DNA of 64,000 bases from Prinsepia uniflora (lineage: Eukaryota; Streptophyta; Magnoliopsida; Rosales; Rosaceae), in NCBI GenBank assembly GCA_032719365.1, contig CM064875.1, forward strand, positions 16,231,816 to 16,295,815. Direction: 5' to 3'. The notes below the pieces were generated by a model, which was not told the origin of the DNA, did no database searches, and was given only the letters and a program-made list of their open reading frames with translations. Shown piece by piece: positions 1-12,060 of this stretch (within the stretch, counting starts at the first letter, position 1; every line of letters starts with the position of its first letter). The position numbers were made by a program, and so were the translations under genes.

Positions 1-2090
1 TCCCTTTGTAAACAATCAAACTAGTTATCCTTTAAAAAAATCCCAAAACCCTGGCATTTTACTCAGAAATCGATATTTCTCGTAAAACGTGCCAAATACC
101 GTATTTCTGGAAAAACGTGCAATAATGTAAAACCAACCAAACATATTCAATAAACATAGAATCATAATCAAAATCATTATAGAAAACAGTTATGCATGCT
201 CGAGTTTAAGGAAAAAGGTCCACTCACAGTATTGAGCCCTACTCGCGTCCTGAACGTCCTGTACGTTCCTCGGCTTCCTCGGGAAATCCCGATCCTGTTC
301 ACAATCACCAAATTACGTCACTAACACGTCTACGAAAGTTCACCTAAATTCCCTCAAAATTCCCCGACTCCTAAACGTAATAACCCGGGACCCTAAACCT
401 TCACCCTCGCGGAACTAATCTCAAACGACTTCCGATTGACCCGAAACCAACTCCATTGAACTCACCATAACTTCTAGACCAAAAACCATGTTGACCGTTT
501 TCTCCATCGCCGCCGCACGCGCCCCCACGCGCCGCCCAAAGTGCGTGCGCGTGGCCCTCACGCGCCTGCTACAGTGCACCGTCTTCCTCAGACGGACCCG
601 GTTCAGCACAGTGGTCTGCAACTCAAACCGGCGTCAGCGGTTCTCCTTCTACCGTTCACCAAAACGGCTCCTTTCTTCACCAACAGCATCGTCCAGTTCC
701 AAGCTATCCATTCCCCAGCTCTTCAGACCTCGACACCGCCTCAATCCCGTCGACTGAAGCTCGAAACCAGACGACCAACTCCCCCTGTTTCACGATCCAG
801 CCACCCAGCTCACCTCCCTTCACGGTGGCTTCACCACACTCTTCCCTGGACCTCACTGAACCTAAACCAACCCTCCTAGACCTTCGACTCAGTCCCAAAC
901 TCGACGACTTTGGGTTCGAACATAACGGCAAAACAGAGCACCAGAGTGCCTGCCGTCGTCTGAGCTCCGCCGTGTACACCCCCGTCACGGCGACCATCCT
1001 ATTCGACGCCTAGGACCCTCCTAAACCTCACCCTGACCTCCATTCCCCTCGACTCTAAGCCCAACCTCACGACTTTCACGTTGAACCTCAACGGGAAAAC
1101 AGAGTATCGAAATCGGGACGAGGAACTTACCTGCCTCCTGTCGCCGCCGTGAGCTCAGCCGTGAGGTAGTAGCTCCTCATGTCTTCCTCCGTCCTCTGAG
1201 CACTTCCCTTGACCTCGAGTGATCGATCACGGCTGCACCACCACCCAACTTCTCTGTTTCCTCTAGTTGTCCCCGTGAGCTCTCAACTCACACACACCAC
1301 GATTCCTCACCTCCCAACCTTCTCACGAGCTCCCTATCACTCTCCCGTCCCTCACTCACTCACCAGAACTCAGCAACCACCACAATCAGCCTCGATCACT
1401 CCTCAATTTCCCTCACAATCTCCCTCTGTTTTCTGAACCATCACGAACACACAAACACGGGTGCACCCCAATTATTTGGGCCGTGCACACACTCGAACTC
1501 ACCAGAAGCCACTCCACCTGAAACACGTGTCACCAATCCTCCTCACTCTCTCACCAACTGGCTCCATCCCAGCCGTCCATTTCCTTCCTCTGTGCACAAA
1601 TCCCAATGTGCAGAAAGACCAAATTACCCTTCCTTTTAACTCATTTTTACGATTTTGCCACTAACTTCCTAGACCCATATCTCTCGCCTCGTAAGTCCGA
1701 TGAATACGTGCCGCCTGTCATCGAACTCAGGACGACAAGAACTATCTAACCATCCTAGGTCAATGTGCCAAAACTCGAGTCTACAAAAAGTCAACTATTC
1801 CCCCCTTTACGGTTAGGCTCTCAACCTTCCGAACATCACAACTTCCTCCTCGGATGTCGGAATCGGACGTGCCACCTGCCTATAGATTCGTGACGTCCTA
1901 AAATACGTCCTGGTCACTGGTCAACACCCAGTTGACCACCTAAACTAAAAGTCAACGTTTTTGCCCGAACCAGGGGCAAAATCGTCATTCTACACTAATG
2001 ACCTTATCGGAACCACCTAACCGCCGCTTAACCTCACTAATCACACCTTAATTAGTCTACTAATCCCGGTTCTCGGGACGGGTTGTTACA
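1..2090 (-). repeat. 3' LTR (partial) of the gag-only element
   Basis: This stretch is near-identical to 4809-6898. On the minus strand it begins TGTAACAACCCGTCCCG at 2090 and runs off the window. Open frames of 60-116 codons inside it are mirrored in the other LTR copy and look like by-products of the repeat, not genes. Confidence 0.92.
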
Positions 2091-2126
2091 ATCTACCCCC
2101 CTAAAAAGAATTTCGTCCCCGAAATT
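2091..2126 (-). other. Polypurine tract and adjacent palindrome
   Basis: Immediately upstream (minus strand) of the 3' LTR lies a purine run ending AGGGGGGTAGAT, the expected plus-strand primer site. Next to it, at 2109-2126, is the dyad AATTTCG-N4-CGAAATT. The same dyad sits beside the polypurine tract of the unrelated-interior element at 40199-40216. Confidence 0.8.
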
Positions 2127-2585
2127 CCACATATAGTTCCCGACACCTAGGGTCTCCTACCCGGTACTCGGTCAATAACAACCTCTCCTGGGTTTCCTGT
2201 CTATCATCTCCACCTTGGGCATTTCACATCATCTCCATCTACTGTTACCACGGCCAACCCTCGCTATGTCTGCATGGTGTACGCAAGGGAAACTCTATGA
2301 ATAGAAAAAAAAGGTATTATAAAATACCTTATTTCAGAGTACCCGACAGAAGTCATAGAGTACATCCTCGTATACAACCACCCTACCTTCCCGAACCAAC
2401 TCGACTACTAACCCAGACAATCGAACACCTATCTCCCTCGGCTGCTACCTCGGCCACTATCGGAAGAAATCTACAAAGTCCTAAAGGCAAACTCTAGCTT
2501 GTGGGTTCTCTCCTTCAATAACCTCATATCGATCAGTTATAGTCACTCCTTTCCTGTACCTTCCGTTATCCTTCTACAGAACTCA

Positions 2586-3725
2586 CTATAACACTCCAAG
2601 TCCTCTAGGAAAACTCCTAGACTCTACCCTAGGATCCAACCACCCAAAACTAAGTACAGCACAACCAAAAGTACTATAAGTACCTGTCCCCGTATCTGGT
2701 GTCGACTGACCCTCCTGCTGAGTCATCGAGAACACTCGGGCCTGAGATCCCGACGCTCTACCACGTCCCCTCGAACTACTAGTAGCAGTGCCACCACTTC
2801 CTCTAGTGCCCGCTGTCCCTGACGCTGTACTCTGTCCAGGCTCCGCTACTCCTCGACCTACACCACCATCCTGTGGCAACAGTGGACACTCACGTCGGAA
2901 ATGACCTCGCTCCCCGCAGTAGAAACACACATTCCAACCTGGTCCACTGCTCGGTCTCCCTGTGGACGCTACAGACGTCGCACTAGCTTGCGGAGTCGGC
3001 GGTGCTCGGTAATCCCAAAATCCTGAACTCTGGAAACTCCCAGGCCTACCAAAACGATCATCGCCCGACGGCGACGCTCCACCGAGGTTACCCCTTTTCG
3101 GTGTCCGCTGGCTCGAAACTCCAGGAATAGATGGTTCCCAGCGGCGCACCGACAAACTAGCCTCCACCCTCACCGCAGCATCCGACAAGTCTCGGAGAGT
3201 AGCAAAAGATCCAGCCGTTACTATGGCTCAAATCTCGCCTCGCAGGCCCAACTCAAACCGTCGGCACTTCTCGGCTTCAGTGGCCACAAAAGCAGGAGCA
3301 AACCGGGACAACATCTGGAACTTCCGTTCATACTCAGCCACTGTCATAGGCCCCTGCTGGAGCTGCAGGAACTCCGCCTCCTTGGCATCCCGGCAAGAAC
3401 GAGGATAGTACTGCTCCAGGAACCGTTCCCTAAACGTCTCCCAGGTCACACTATGGGCATCCCAACCGGACAACTCGAGGGTATACCACCACTCATACGC
3501 CGCGCCATCTAGTAAAAATGTAGCCAACAATACTCGCTCCTCCGGCGGACAATGCATCACCGCAAAAATCCGCTCAAGTCTGGTAATCCACCTCTGGGCT
3601 TCCTCAGGATCAGCCCCACCACTAAAAGTAGTCGCCCCGAGCCGCTGAGCTCGCTCAATAGTAGCACTCTCCGTCTCTCTTGCTACTTCTTCAGGTTGTG
3701 GAGAGGGTCTACCTCTCGGAGGCAT
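2586..3725 (-). pseudogene. Gag polyprotein of the gag-only Gypsy element, with one in-frame stop
   Basis: The frame starts at the ATG at 3725-3723 (protein begins MPPRGRPSP) and runs about 380 codons. The first 165 residues carry the capsid-like Retrotrans_gag region, with the typical run of WITRLERIF, then WWYTLELS, then FLEQYYP and VAEYERKF. A CCHC zinc knuckle (CFYCGERGHFRREC) lies at 2886-2927 and would bind genomic RNA. One TGA stop at 3228-3230 interrupts the frame just after the ELGLRGEI stretch; downstream sequence continues in the same frame. Close to the C-terminus the protein enters the linker usually found between Gag and protease (ARVFSMTQQEGQSTPD), then turns into unrelated sequence and stops. 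That suggests the element arose by deletion of pol just past the Gag-protease boundary. Gag would assemble the particle in the cytoplasm. Confidence 0.85.
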
Positions 3726-3818
3726 CGTCAACCGCACGCTGAAAGAGGCATAGAAGCAGTCAAACAACTGAAACACAACCTCACAAACCAACAAACCCCA
3801 CAAACCTGAAAAACCTAT

Positions 3819-3830
3819 GCTCTGATACCA
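3819..3830 (-). other. Primer-binding site (initiator Met tRNA type)
   Basis: On the minus strand the 5' LTR end (TCCTGACA) is followed by AT and then TGGTATCAGAGC, the standard complement to the 3' end of plant initiator-Met tRNA. Confidence 0.9.
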
Positions 3831-3832
3831 AT

Positions 3833-6800
3833 TGTCAGGACCCACCCCGGTTTCACCCCGAAACCCGAGGTAAATCCCGCTCCCGTCTGACTCCCCGACA
3901 CAACACCCAAGTAAACCTCACTCAACCCAGTCAGACGCAGGAGTAATTAAACGAAATATCCCAAAGTTATCGTTTACAGAGCATAGTACGAAAATACAAG
4001 GAAAATAAAAACCGATAAATTACACGCACACGGAAGACTTTAAACTACTCCGGGACCCCTCGCGTGACTTCTATGCCTCGGTCACTGCCTCGACGTCAAG
4101 ACCCCGCGCTCGCTCCACAACCTGGAGGGCAATTTAAAACAGAAATGTGAGTGGACCATAATAAAAGAGAAGGTCTAAAATCATTTATCAGAAAACCGAG
4201 TTTAACCCTCCGTTTTGAAAACCACATGCATAACCCAGTTATTAAAACAGTTAGAAACCAAAGTACCATATACCACATCATAAGAAACAGAAACACTATA
4301 AAACATTTATAGAAATCACAGCATATATATCATAAAACTGTATCAGAATCCAGAAACAGCAATTCATTATTTTCCGATCAAACCTGCTGGATCTATCCGA
4401 GTCTTTAAACTCCCGAGTCTTTAAACTCAATCCAGGCCTTAATCATATCCAAGTCTTTAAACTCCCGAGTCTTTAAACTCAAGGCCTACGGGGGAAATCA
4501 ATATATCCGAGTCTTTAAACTCCCGAGTCTTTAAACTCAATCTGGGTCTTTAAACCCAATCCGGCCGGTCCCCCGTCACATATATCCGGGTCTTTAAACC
4601 CAATATCCCGATCCAGCAAATCCAATCCCAAAATCATTTGAAAACCATTCACCAATCCACATCCAAACCCGAATCCGAAACCACTGGTCCGATGCCCTTC
4701 CGGCATCCAGAACTGTCATTCCGAACCCAAATCCGGAATCCACTTTCCAACTTTAAATCCAAATTCCGCTTTCCGAAAATCATTTAATCACCAAATCATG
4801 TTTCAAAATCCCTTTGTAAACAATCAAACTAGTTATCCTTTAAAAAAAATCCCAAAACCCTGGCATTTTACTCAGAAATCGACATTTCTCGTAAAACGTG
4901 CCAAATACCGTATTTCTGGAAAAACGTGCAATAATGTAAAACCAACCAAACATATTCAATAAACATAGAATCATAATCAAAATCATTATAGAAAACAGTT
5001 ATGCATGCTCGAGTTTAAGGAAAAAGGTCCACTCACAGTACTGAGCCCTACTCGCGTCCTGAACGTCTTGTACGTTCCTCGGCTTCCTCGGGAAATCCCG
5101 ATCCTGTTCACAATCACCAAATTACGTCACTAACACGTCTACGAAAGTTGACCTAAATTCCCTCAAAATTCCCCGACTCCTAAACGTAATAACCCGAGTC
5201 CCTAAACCTTCACCCTCGCGGAACTAAACTCAAACGACTTCCGATTGACCCGAAACCAACTCCATTGAACTCACCATAACTTCTAGACCAAAAACCATGT
5301 TGACCGTTTTCTCCATCGCCGCCGCACGCGCCCCCACGTGCCGCCCAAAGTGGCTGCGCGTGGCCCTCACGCGCCTGCTACAGTGCACCGTCTTCCTCAG
5401 ACGAACCTGGTTCAGCACAGTGGTCTGCAACTCAGACCGGCGTTAGCGGTTCTCCTTCTACCGTTCACCAAAACGGCTCCTTTCTTCACCAACAGCATCG
5501 TCCAGTTCCAAGCTATCCATTCCCCAGCTCTTCAGACCTCGACACCGCCTCAATCCCGTCGATTGAAGCTCGAAACCAGACGGCCAACTCCCCCTGTTTC
5601 ACGATCCAGCCACCCAGCTCACCTCCCTTCACGGTGGCTTCACTACACTCTTCCCTGGACCTCACTGAACCTAAACCAACCCTCCTAGACCTTTGACTTA
5701 GTCCCAAACTCGACGACTTTGGGTTCGAACATAACGACAAAACAGAGCACCAGAGTGCCTGCCGTCGTCTGAGCTCCGCCGTGTACACCCCCGTCACGGC
5801 GACCATCCTAGTCGACGCCTAGGACCCTCCTAAACCTCACCCTGACCTCCATTCCCCTCGACTCTAAGCCCAACCTCACGACTTTCATGTTGAACCTCAA
5901 CGGGAAAACAGAGTATCGAAATGGGGACGAGGAACTTACCTGCCTCTTGTCGCCGCCGTGAGCTCAGCCGTGAGGTAGTAGCTCCTCCTGTCTTCCTCCG
6001 TCCTCTGAGCACTTCCCTTGACCTCGAGTGATCGATCACGGCTGCACCACCACCCAACTTCTCTGTTTCCTCTGGTTGTCCCCGTGAGCTCTCAACTCAC
6101 ACACACCACGATTCCTCACCTCCCAACCTTCTCACGAGCTCCCTATCACTCTCCCGTCCCTCACTCACTCACCAGAACTCAGCAACCACCACAATCAGCC
6201 TCGATCACTCCTCAATTTCCCTCACAATCTCCCTCTGTTTTCTGAACCATCACGAACACACAAACACGGGTGCACCCCAATTATTTGGGCCGTGCACACA
6301 CTCGAACTCACCAGAAGCCACTTCACCTGAAACACGTGTCACCAATCCTCCTCACTCTCTCACCAACTGGCTCCATCCCAGCCGTCCATTTCCTTCCTCT
6401 GTGCACAAATCCCAATGTGCAGAAAGACCAAATTACCCTTCCTTTTAACTCATTTTTACGGTTTTGCCACTAACTTCCTAGACCCATATCTCTCTCCTCG
6501 TAAGTCCGATGAATACGTGCCGCCTATCATCGAACTCAAGACGACAAGAACTATCTAACCATCCTAGGTCAACGTGCCAAAACCCGAGTCTACAAAAAGT
6601 CAACTATTCCCCCTTTACAGTTAGGCTCTCAACCTTCCGAACATCACAACTTCCTCCTCGGATGTCGGAATCGGACGTGCCACCTGCCTATAGATTCGTG
6701 ACGTCCTAAAATACGTCCTGGTCACTGGTCAACACCCAGTTGACCACCTGAACTAAAAGTCAACGTTTTTGCCCGAACCAGGGGCAAAATCGTCATTCTA

Positions 6801-6898
6801 CACTAATGACCTTATCGGAACCACCTAACCGCCGCTTAACCTCACTAATCACACCTTAATTAGTCTACTAATCCCGGTTCTCGGGACGGGTTGTTACA
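3833..6898 (-). repeat. 5' LTR (3,066 bp) of the gag-only element
   Basis: The LTR begins TGTAACAACCCGTCCCG at 6898 and ends GGGTGGGTCCTGACA at 3833, giving TG...CA ends. It contains the GC-rich hairpin at 5356-5374, two U3-type modules each containing GTTGACTTTT, and the dyad array at 4399-4601. Solo copies or variants of this LTR occur at 20412-21932 and 48745-51816. Confidence 0.92.
4399..4601 (-). repeat. Array of GAGT-TTAAAG-ACTC dyads in the LTR
   Basis: Units of the form GAGTCTTTAAACTC (plus strand) start at 4399, 4415, 4451 (first base changed), 4467, 4509 and 4525. GGGTCTTTAAACCC follows at 4544 and 4588. Paired units are 16 nt apart. Outer arms pair in both versions, since GAGT/ACTC becomes GGGT/ACCC. 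Confidence 0.85.
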
Positions 6899-8569
6899 TA
6901 GACTGTCCTCTTAGGCTAACCATAATAATACTAAAACGAAAAACCTTTCTAAAACACTCCTGCAAATCCTACCAGATTCTCGATTATATTTCTAGATTTC
7001 AGTCGATCATACTTGACCCCACAATTTCATGCAGTCTCTTAGTCTCATCAATTAACTGTTTGCATATCAATCCATGTGAAAATTTTATCTTACCTGTAAG
7101 AGTTAGACTAACTTACACATCTCCTTACCATCATCTAGATCTTATTATAACTTCTCTGGATTCTTAGAAGCCTAAATACAAATTTTACTTTTAAGTGAAT
7201 CCAACAACTACCCAAGGATCAAAACATCTACCAAATTCCAATTAACTTCCACCACTTAGTTACTTACCTACTAGCATATCATGCTATTTCTCCATCAACT
7301 CTATCATCTATCTATTCAAGATGGCTTACTAATAGCGTTTCTCGTGAGTGATTATACTCCTTAGTTCCTCCAAAAGCATCATGTAAATTAAAACATAAGA
7401 TTCACAAGTGTTCTATTCAAAGTATTATCCATTACATAAATTTTCTTTAGAAAATACTTCACAATTCTTAACCAGTTTCCCTAACCTTATTATCTCGAAT
7501 TTAGGTCTTTTATAGTTTCTCTGAGTGAAGAAATACCTTAACCTCTTATGGTTCGTGAAGGCTTGCTCTTATATCTAAAGAAGTGTGCCTTCAAATCTTT
7601 AACTACCGTTACCAGTTCCAAGCCATATGTGGGATAATCTGAATCACAAGGTTTTAGTGGTGACATACCTAACAACTTTTTTTTATCTCCAAGCCTCCAC
7701 AATTTATAGACATGTAAGCATACAATAAAACATAAACAAACAGTCAATTGAGTCTCACATCACAAGTCATTGTCCATGAAACCACAACAACACTCACACA
7801 CTCTTAAGCAATCTCTATGGCCCTCAACATCAAGGTATCTAAGCATCCACCTCATGGTCACCTTTAGTACTTCACATACTCTAGTCAACAGAGCACAACT
7901 AACAGTGTACTCGGGCCTCAAAGTACAACCACAATTCCTTTTGTAGCTCATTGTCCACTCTGCGAACTATTTGCTTTCTTGGGTTTCATTTCCTTCAAAT
8001 TTTCCCATGTCCAGAGCTTTGTCCTCCACTCTTATTTTCAACTTCCTCATAAACAAAACAACAAAGCGGTAATCATACATGACTTTCATGTATCATTCTA
8101 CCAATTCCAAATCTTCTCAACTTCCATTACCATCTCTTTACCTCATTTTTGTTGAGGATCCCTACCAATTTCGTTAACGACATCTCATCTCCCACAAAAT
8201 TACACTCGTCAATCAAATCTAACAAACCAATTCAAGAATGGTCAAATACCCTTACAAATCCATAAACATTGCTAAGGTATTATCACTAAGAATTAACAAT
8301 GACCTTATCTCATTTTTGTTGACCTTATCTCGGTTGTTCAAACAAATTATTTACCAAAGGCAGGGGGCATTTATCTCATACTATTTACTTAGCAACTAGA
8401 ATTGTCGAGCCTTTAATAAAACCTCACGTTCCACCCCGGTCGCATTTCCAATATTTGTAATCCATACCCTTACTAATATGCTTAATTGTGGACCACAACA
8501 TCAATATATACGTCGGATCCGACAGAAAGCCTTTCATCACCTTAAACCTCAGACACTTATTCTAACAGG
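6899..8569. other. AT-rich stretch without a supported gene
   Basis: I see no conserved protein, RNA gene or clean repeat boundary here. The longest open frames are under 70 codons and lack recognisable motifs. It may be decayed retrotransposon interior belonging to the LTR remnant that follows, but I could not demonstrate homology by eye. Confidence 0.4.
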
Positions 8570-10430
8570 GGAAACTTATTTATTTATAACGTTCGGGTCC
8601 AATATACCGACAAATACATTGGCTAACCTAGGAACATAGAGCCCAGCTCTAGACATCCGGGTGTGGACTAACCTAGGAAAATAGAGCCTAACTTTAGACG
8701 TCTGGGTTACAGCCCAAATAATCAGTCTCAGTAAAACAGAGCCATGCTCTGAACATCTGAGACTTAACAACCGGTCAGGAAAACAAAGCCCGACTCTGGA
8801 CGTTTGAGCACCAACCACATAATTCAACCATTGGGGGATACATCATACGAGAGGCTGCCTAGGGATATAGCATCTGGGCATAAACCAGCAAACCGAGGAG
8901 GGTTGTTCGCAACACAGAAATCCACATATACTGAGACATCATATATTTATATTTCATACAAATTCTAAAACTAAAAACCGTGTTTCAAGATTTGAGCCTA
9001 AGCCCAAAACATAACTCAAGCAAAGCCTCGTAAAACGTGTAATAAAACAAATCTCGTAAAATCATCAAAGTTCATATAAAAATCAGAATCAAGCAAATAT
9101 CGCAGAAATCACACATATTTAAAGCATGTATCAATTCCATAAATCAAAACAATATCTCGAAATCGGGAATAAACACAAACCACCATTTTATGTCAAAACC
9201 TCGTAAAATGTGCCATACTATAGTTTTCGTAAAATCATATAAAATCTCAATCAAACCATCACTAATTAAATCACATAATAAAGTATTGAAAACATGTAAA
9301 TATGCATGCATAGTAGTTTAGGGAAAAGAAAGTTCATTCACACACTTTGCGCAGTCAAATCCCATCTTGTACGTTCTTCCATCATTTTCGAGAACATCTC
9401 TTCCTATTATAAATCATTTCTAAGGGTTATTCATCGTCCAATAATGCATAAACCTTCGGACAACCAAAAATTCCCCGAGATGATATCTGATCGACTCGAA
9501 ACTTTCCAACAGGTCTGTATTGACGAAAGCATCGAAAAATGTGTTGACGGTAACTCAAGATAAGGTGGAACATGCCCCTACCCGCCACCCTAGCTACACA
9601 CGCATGGGCCTCATGCGTAGGACACTGTTCATCGTCTTCCTCCTTTAGCTAGTCAACCTAGTTTCTTGTGCTTCCTACCCGACCCATGAGGCAAACCTAA
9701 CTAGAACTCACTCGTTTCTTGCCCGTTTTCACTTTTAATGTATCAAATTTCATCCCCTTGATCCTAGAAACATGTCCATAACCTTAAAACCAAGTAAACC
9801 AATCCAGAAGTTAAGAACACTTACCTTTAAGATTCTGCCAAACCATGAACTCCCTATTTTGATATTTTCTATGTCCAAGCCTTCAAATCTTTGGCTTATT
9901 GAGGTCGCTTGAACATGCAAAAATGATCAGTCGAGAACACTAACGTGGTGTTCAAGCACCATGTTTTCTTCTCGGTTTCACTTGGAGGGCTTCGGGTCTG
10001 GGGGTATTTGTGCTTCCTGAAGCCCACCCATGCTTCTTATCTCTAGAAAGGACCCTTCTCTTCTCTCTTTCTTTATGGCTTCCCCTCTCATTGGTTTTCC
10101 CTCACGGTTGGAGCATGGTTTCACCCATTTTTCTATTTCGACTTCAACCCACCGAAAACCCACTTCAGACACACAAACACACATATATAATAAGCTAAGT
10201 TGGTGGAGAATTTAGGGGGAAGAACCATATTATTCTAGACTAGACAAGTGCCACCATCCAAAAATATCTCTCAAGAATTAAGACCAAAATGCCCCTCAAG
10301 GAAAATTACAAAAATGCCCTTAATCAATCTCCGCCTATATCGTAATCAATCGGTCTTCAATCCTTATCCATTACAAACAAACATCTCTCTCTCTCTTTCA
10401 AACTCACCTAAAACCACCCCACCCAAAAAT
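8570..10430 (-). mobile_element. Degraded Gypsy LTR remnant, minus orientation
   Basis: The order of landmarks matches the intact LTRs read on the minus strand: a dyad array (8638-8797), short CTCGTAAAACGTG-like motifs, a TATGCATGCATA box near 9300, a short GC-rich core and a tail with runs such as CAAAATGCCCTTAA near 10310. The tail resembles 22620-22760, so both are old copies of one family. Ends and target duplication are not recognisable, and the exact borders are approximate. Confidence 0.6.
8638..8797 (-). repeat. Array of AGAGC-N3-GCTCT dyads
   Basis: Four related units lie at 8638-8650 (AGAGC-CCA-GCTCT), 8683 (decayed), 8738-8750 (AGAGC-CAT-GCTCT) and 8785-8797 (AAAGC-CCG-ACTCT, outer pairs imperfect), spaced 45-55 nt. 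Two have perfect 5-bp arms with different loops. Confidence 0.7.
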
Positions 10431-12060
10431 GATTAGTGTCGTCCTCTTCATTTGTTTGTTGCTTGAGGGAAAATTGGGAGAGAGTGAGACTGAGAGCTTG
10501 AGAGAGTCGAACAGAGGACATGGAGGCATGGAGGCTGGTTGGAAACTTAGGAAAAATAGGTAACCCGTGAGCTTGGATTTCATGGTTTCGATTTGGGGAT
10601 TTGTGACTTCGATTTAAGGCCATTTTATTGTTTTTAGAGGTGGTGTGAGTATGTAGGAACAAAAAGGAAGGAAAGTGGATGCTGGAACAGCCCTGGCCGT
10701 GAAGGTTGAGCTTGGCTGGGATATTTGAGGTATGTTTTCTCTATTTTAAGGCCGTAGATAAATTTTTGGGTGGAGTAAGGGAAGATTGGTGAAAGAATGG
10801 CGAAGATTGGACGTAAAACAACGATTTGGAAGCTACGTCACGATTCAGGACGCGAGACCCGATTACAGACTCACGGATCAACCTACGAGAGGTAAGAGAC
10901 AATGACATGGCGACCACGTCATCATGTCAGGCCACGTTGCCAAGGCATGTTGGTGTCACGTGGTAAAGCTGTCACAAGTTGTCAGAGGTGATGTGGCAGG
11001 ATGGCGTCAGCATGCCATTAGCAGATGATGTCAGGTTGATCGGAGGTTGTTTGGTTGGTGTTTTGAAGGTTTTTCTCATTGGAAAGAGTATTCGGGACTT
11101 GTTTTCGGTTCCGGGGTTTTTAAGGGTTTCTTATATAGGCTTATATAGATGGTTAGTGATCCCCGGATATGATTTTGACAGGTCAGGACGTCCCAGAGGC
11201 TTCATATGGGCTTACGACTTGTGTTTTGAGTGGGTGGCGGCACTGTGAGTGGGCAGTTTCTTTCATAACTTTGGTGCATGCTTCAATATATGTTTTTACT
11301 GGTTTTATGGCATGGTTTGGCCTGATTTTTAATATGGTTATGATTGTTGGATAAATGACTGGTTTGAATAAATTTATGACTATGATTTTGAGATATGGAT
11401 TTTATCATGGTTTTTTGGAAAACTGAGAGTTAAGCTGGTGCCCGAGAGTTAAATGTTTTGGGTTGTTGCCTGAGCGGAAACTGTTTTGGGCTAGTGCCAG
11501 GGTTAAAATATATTTTGTTTTGGGCTAGTGCCAGGCTTAAAATATATTTTGTTTTGGATATTGTTTTTTGGCTTAGTCAACCTCAAGCGATTGAATCGCT
11601 ATTTCGGAGTTGGTCTCCATGGATACCCAGAGACGGACTCGGACGTGGTCTGAGTTGGTCTCGACTCGTGCCGACGGAGTTGGACTCCGTACATCCGTTG
11701 TTGTCTACCAATAGTATATATGAGATCGCTAGCTGGACCAACAAGATGAGGTTTGACTTTGAGGCTGGTTGGACCAACGAGATCAAGTTTGACTATTGTT
11801 ACTTGTGATGTGTTAACATGTTTTCAAATGGCTTAGAGCCGATGTTTTTAGTGAAATGTGGCCCATGGGGCTTTTATGTGTTTTATGTGATTTGGGTTGG
11901 ACCCATGATTTATATACATACTGTTTTATCTCGAAGCCATGTTTTAATTGACTATGCATGCATTTTTATATAACGGAGGGTTTTAAGGTTGATTTGGGAA
12001 AATGGTCTTTCAAAACTTTATTTTATGTCCACTCGCACTTTTTATTAGTTTTAACACCCA
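10431..12060 (+). mobile_element. LTR-like remnant, plus orientation
   Basis: This stretch shows LTR landmarks in the plus direction: a TATA-like region near 11131-11148 (TATATAGGCTTATATAG), the CTATGCATGCAT box near 11950 and a GTCCACTCGCAC motif near 12030, which in the intact LTRs lies close to the 3' end. No clean termini or target duplication were found, and no coding capacity is convincing. Borders are approximate. Confidence 0.45.
11483..11550 (+). repeat. 34-bp tandem repeat, two copies
   Basis: Two adjacent 34-base units, each starting GTTTTGGGCTAGTGCCAGG, start at 11483 and 11517 and differ at one base. Each contains the short dyad GGC-TAGT-GCC. Confidence 0.8.

Larger units (their letters stand above)
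1..6898 (-). mobile_element. Gag-only Ty3/Gypsy LTR retrotransposon (TR-GAG type), 3' end cut by window
   Basis: This minus-strand element is made of a 5' LTR (3833-6898), a short 1.74-kb interior (2091-3832) and a 3' LTR (1-2090, truncated by the window edge). The two LTR copies align over the same 2,090 bases with about 35 substitutions and two 1-base indels by hand count (about 1.7%), so insertion was fairly recent. The interior holds an initiator-Met-type primer-binding site, one gag gene and a polypurine tract. There is no room for protease, reverse transcriptase or integrase, so any movement must have used enzymes supplied in trans. The base after the 5' LTR begins TAGAC, a candidate target-site duplication whose partner lies outside the window. 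Chromovirus (Tekay-like) affinity is inferred from the gag sequence. Confidence 0.88.

Noticed and set aside
3819..3830. tRNA gene fragment
   Set aside because: Only the 12-base primer-binding complement is present, as expected at an LTR edge; there is no tRNA cloverleaf.
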